Source: Actinomycetota bacterium (lineage in GTDB: Bacteria > Actinomycetota > Humimicrobiia > Humimicrobiales > Humimicrobiaceae). Taken from it: DNA of 16,817 nt. The translations under genes and the position numbers were made by a program. The notes under the pieces are model-generated. The model saw only the letters and a program-made list of their open reading frames with translations, was not told the origin of the DNA and did not search any database. Each line of letters opens with the position of its first letter. Positions within the stretch are counted from its first letter, which is position 1. Where the stretch lies: assembly GCA_023475715.1 (NCBI GenBank), contig JAMCVO010000626.1:1-16817 (forward strand), in the 5' to 3' direction. Positions 15,357 to 16,817 of the stretch are shown here, piece by piece.

Positions 15357-16283
15357 ATGCCAGTGAAAGTTGCAGAAGAATGGTTAAATATCTGTGGTGG
15401 TTGCGAGGTAACAATATTAGATATCGGAGAACCTTTGCTTGATTTGTTGCCTAAATTAGAGTTTGTGCATATTCCGGTGCTTATGGACCATAAATATTTT
15501 GGTCAAACAGGTGAAAAAACCCAGATGGAAATCCCGGAAGCAGATGTTGGAATTATATCAGGAGGAATAAGAAATGAAAAAGAAAAACATGTTGCAGAAG
15601 AAATGAGAAAAAAATGTAAAACAGTCATTTCGCTGGGTTCATGCGCATGCTTTGGCGGGATTCCAGCTCTGGCAAATCAGTATCCTCTGGCAGATCTTTT
15701 TGAAAAAGTTTACAGGCAGTCAAAGACAACTGACTCAGCTGACACACCAGAAGGATATGTACCACCCCTGACTGATAGAGTTTATGCTCTTGACGAAGTA
15801 ATAAAAGTTGATGCATATATTCCTGGCTGCCCAACGGCACCAGAGCTTGTTGCAAATGCGATAACCTCTCTTCTGGATGGTAAACCCTTCGTAATACCAG
15901 AGCGAAGCGTTTGTGATGATTGTCCAACAAAGCGAGAGAAGAAAGCTGTTACATCAGTGAAAAGACCACTCGAATCAATAATACCGCCAGGACAGAAGTT
16001 AGAAGACTCAAGGTGTTTTATGGAGCTTGGATATCTATGTCTTGGCCCTGTAACCAAGTCCGGCTGCGGTGGTGACGATAAGACACCCAGGTGTGTTAAG
16101 GCAATTATGCCTTGCAGAGGTTGCTTTGGTCCTATAAGAGCCGGTGCAAACCCAATGGTAGAAATGATGGGAGCGCTTTCTACAATCGGCCTGGACCCAA
16201 AATTAATTCTTGACAGACGGGCAATGTTTCAGAGATACATTGGGGCACAGGGTAGATTGAGACCTCTGCCAGGAACTCAATAG
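15357..16283 (+). CDS. mvhG: [NiFe] hydrogenase small subunit, F420-non-reducing type (MvhG)
   Basis: Small subunit that relays electrons from the [NiFe] site to MvhD through iron-sulfur clusters. Proximal-cluster cysteines of the [NiFe] small-subunit family are visible: C13-x2-C16 (CGGCE), C96 and C98 in GSCACFGG, and C158 in PGCPTAP. The C-terminal half has many more cysteines (CDDC, GYLCLGP, SGCGG, MPCRGCFGPI) for two further [4Fe-4S] clusters. Length 308 aa fits MvhG. There is no twin-arginine signal peptide, so the enzyme is cytoplasmic, as expected for group 3c hydrogenases. The ribosome binding site AAGGAG (15344-15349) is strong. Transcribed with hdrCBA and mvhD; mvhA follows after 76 bases. 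Confidence 0.95.
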   Translation: MPVKVAEEWLNICGGCEVTILDIGEPLLDLLPKLEFVHIPVLMDHKYFGQTGEKTQMEIPEADVGIISGGIRNEKEKHVAEEMRKKCKTVISLGSCACFGGIPALANQYPLADLFEKVYRQSKTTDSADTPEGYVPPLTDRVYALDEVIKVDAYIPGCPTAPELVANAITSLLDGKPFVIPERSVCDDCPTKREKKAVTSVKRPLESIIPPGQKLEDSRCFMELGYLCLGPVTKSGCGGDDKTPRCVKAIMPCRGCFGPIRAGANPMVEMMGALSTIGLDPKLILDRRAMFQRYIGAQGRLRPLPGTQ

Positions 16284-16359
16284 AATTAGAAAAAAGTTTA
16301 AAATAATTAATATTTTTTATATTGAAATTATATGCTGAATATCTATTAAAGGAGGAAAA
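16284..16359 (+). promoter_or_regulatory. mvhG-mvhA spacer with strong ribosome binding site
   Basis: A 76-base AT-rich spacer with no convincing promoter or terminator. AAAGGAGG at 16348-16355, the closest match to the Shine-Dalgarno consensus in the window, sits four bases before the mvhA ATG. This suggests independent, efficient initiation of the large subunit instead of coupling to mvhG. Confidence 0.6.
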
Positions 16360-16817
16360 ATGGGTAAAGAGATTGTTATTCAACCAGTGTCCAGAATTGA
16401 AGGACATGCCAAGGTTACCATACAATTAGATGATAGTGGAAATGTCAGTAATACAATGGTTAATGTTGTAGAGCTAAGAGGTTTTGAAAAATTCTGCATT
16501 GGAAGACCTGTAGAAGAACTTCCTAGAATTGTTACGAGTATTTGCGGGGTATGTCCATGGTCACATCATCTGGCAAGTGCAAAAGCTTGTGATGCTGTTT
16601 TTGGTGTTGAAATTCCATCAGCTGGAAAAAAACTCAGGGAACTTTGTAACGCAGTCGCCTATACCGAGGAACATATTTTACATTTTTATTTCCTGACTGG
16701 TGCTGATTTTGTAATGGGACCTGATGCGGATTATTCTGTCAGAAATGTAATCGGAATTGCAGGAAAAGTTCCTGAAGTGGCAAAGAAAGTTGTCAGATGC
16801 AGACATCTTGCAGCAAA
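16360..16817 (+). CDS. mvhA: [NiFe] hydrogenase large subunit (MvhA), 3' end beyond window
   Basis: Start of the catalytic subunit that splits or forms H2. About 152 residues are visible. The N-terminal VSRIEGHAKV segment is typical of [NiFe] large subunits, and C62-x2-C65 in the ICGVCPWSHH block is the first pair of nickel-binding cysteines (the L1 motif). The second pair (DPCxxC near the C-terminus) lies outside the window. The reading frame stays open to base 16817. Placed after mvhD and mvhG, it fits the group 3c MvhADG type that forms electron-bifurcating complexes with HdrABC. The ATG at 16360 is fixed by AAAGGAGG immediately upstream and by the family N-terminus. Confidence 0.94.
   Translation, partial: MGKEIVIQPVSRIEGHAKVTIQLDDSGNVSNTMVNVVELRGFEKFCIGRPVEELPRIVTSICGVCPWSHHLASAKACDAVFGVEIPSAGKKLRELCNAVAYTEEHILHFYFLTGADFVMGPDADYSVRNVIGIAGKVPEVAKKVVRCRHLAA

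Noticed and set aside
1..16817. Methanogenic archaeon as the source (HdrABC-MvhADG genes)
   Set aside because: The bacterial-type promoter, the Flx genes, the GltD/NfnB inserts and the tandem HdrA fusion are not features of methanogen Hdr-Mvh clusters. No coenzyme M/B or F420 genes are visible, though the window is too small to exclude archaea absolutely.

Overview
The window is one almost gap-free, plus-strand block of soluble redox genes from an AT-rich (by eye about one third G+C) strict anaerobe. Shine-Dalgarno sites and one near-consensus sigma70-type promoter point to a bacterium. The Hdr, Flx and Mvh families suggest an energy-limited fermenter, acetogen, syntroph or sulfur-compound reducer. 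I cannot name the phylum; an uncultured anaerobic lineage is plausible but is only inference. I see no RNA genes, mobile elements, CRISPR arrays or membrane proteins.

Region 1 (1-7916) is an Hdr-Flx unit in the order hdrB (a few 5' codons outside the window), hdrA, flxD (MvhD-like), flxC, flxB, flxA. The Flx genes run in reverse of the flxABCD-hdrABC order described in Desulfovibrio. The HdrA is unusual: a complete GltD/NfnB-type NAD(P)H:flavin module is inserted between the two iron-sulfur motifs of its internal ferredoxin domain. FlxA resembles the small NfnA subunit, so the parts of an Nfn transhydrogenase appear to be built into an Hdr-Flx complex.

Region 2 (7917-8162) is the only sizeable gap. 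It holds a promoter (TTGACA, 17-bp spacer, TATTAT), upstream 11-bp-phased direct repeats, and a leader of about 140 nt containing a 14-bp palindrome.

Region 3 (8163-16817) is a second, paralogous Hdr unit wired to hydrogen: hdrC, hdrB, a giant hdrA (1585 aa), a 2[4Fe-4S] ferredoxin, mvhD, a small unknown gene, mvhG, and the start of mvhA, which runs off the window. The giant HdrA is two HdrA modules in tandem. The first carries the GltD/NfnB insert, and inside that insert the pyridine-nucleotide domain is itself duplicated, with different predicted cofactor-specificity residues in the two copies. The ferredoxin gene is in the same frame as hdrA and separated from it by one TAA, and it matches the C-terminal domain that is still fused in the region 1 HdrA.

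Working model (inference): both units are flavin-based electron bifurcating or confurcating complexes. HdrB with its two CCG domains acts on a disulfide-type substrate, ferredoxin is the low-potential partner, and MvhD is the adaptor to the electron input. That input is NADH through FlxABC in unit 1 and H2 through MvhAG in unit 2. The extra GltD/NfnB modules suggest a further NAD(P)H site in each complex, so the locus may be a hub linking H2, NADH, NADPH, ferredoxin and a thiol/disulfide pair.
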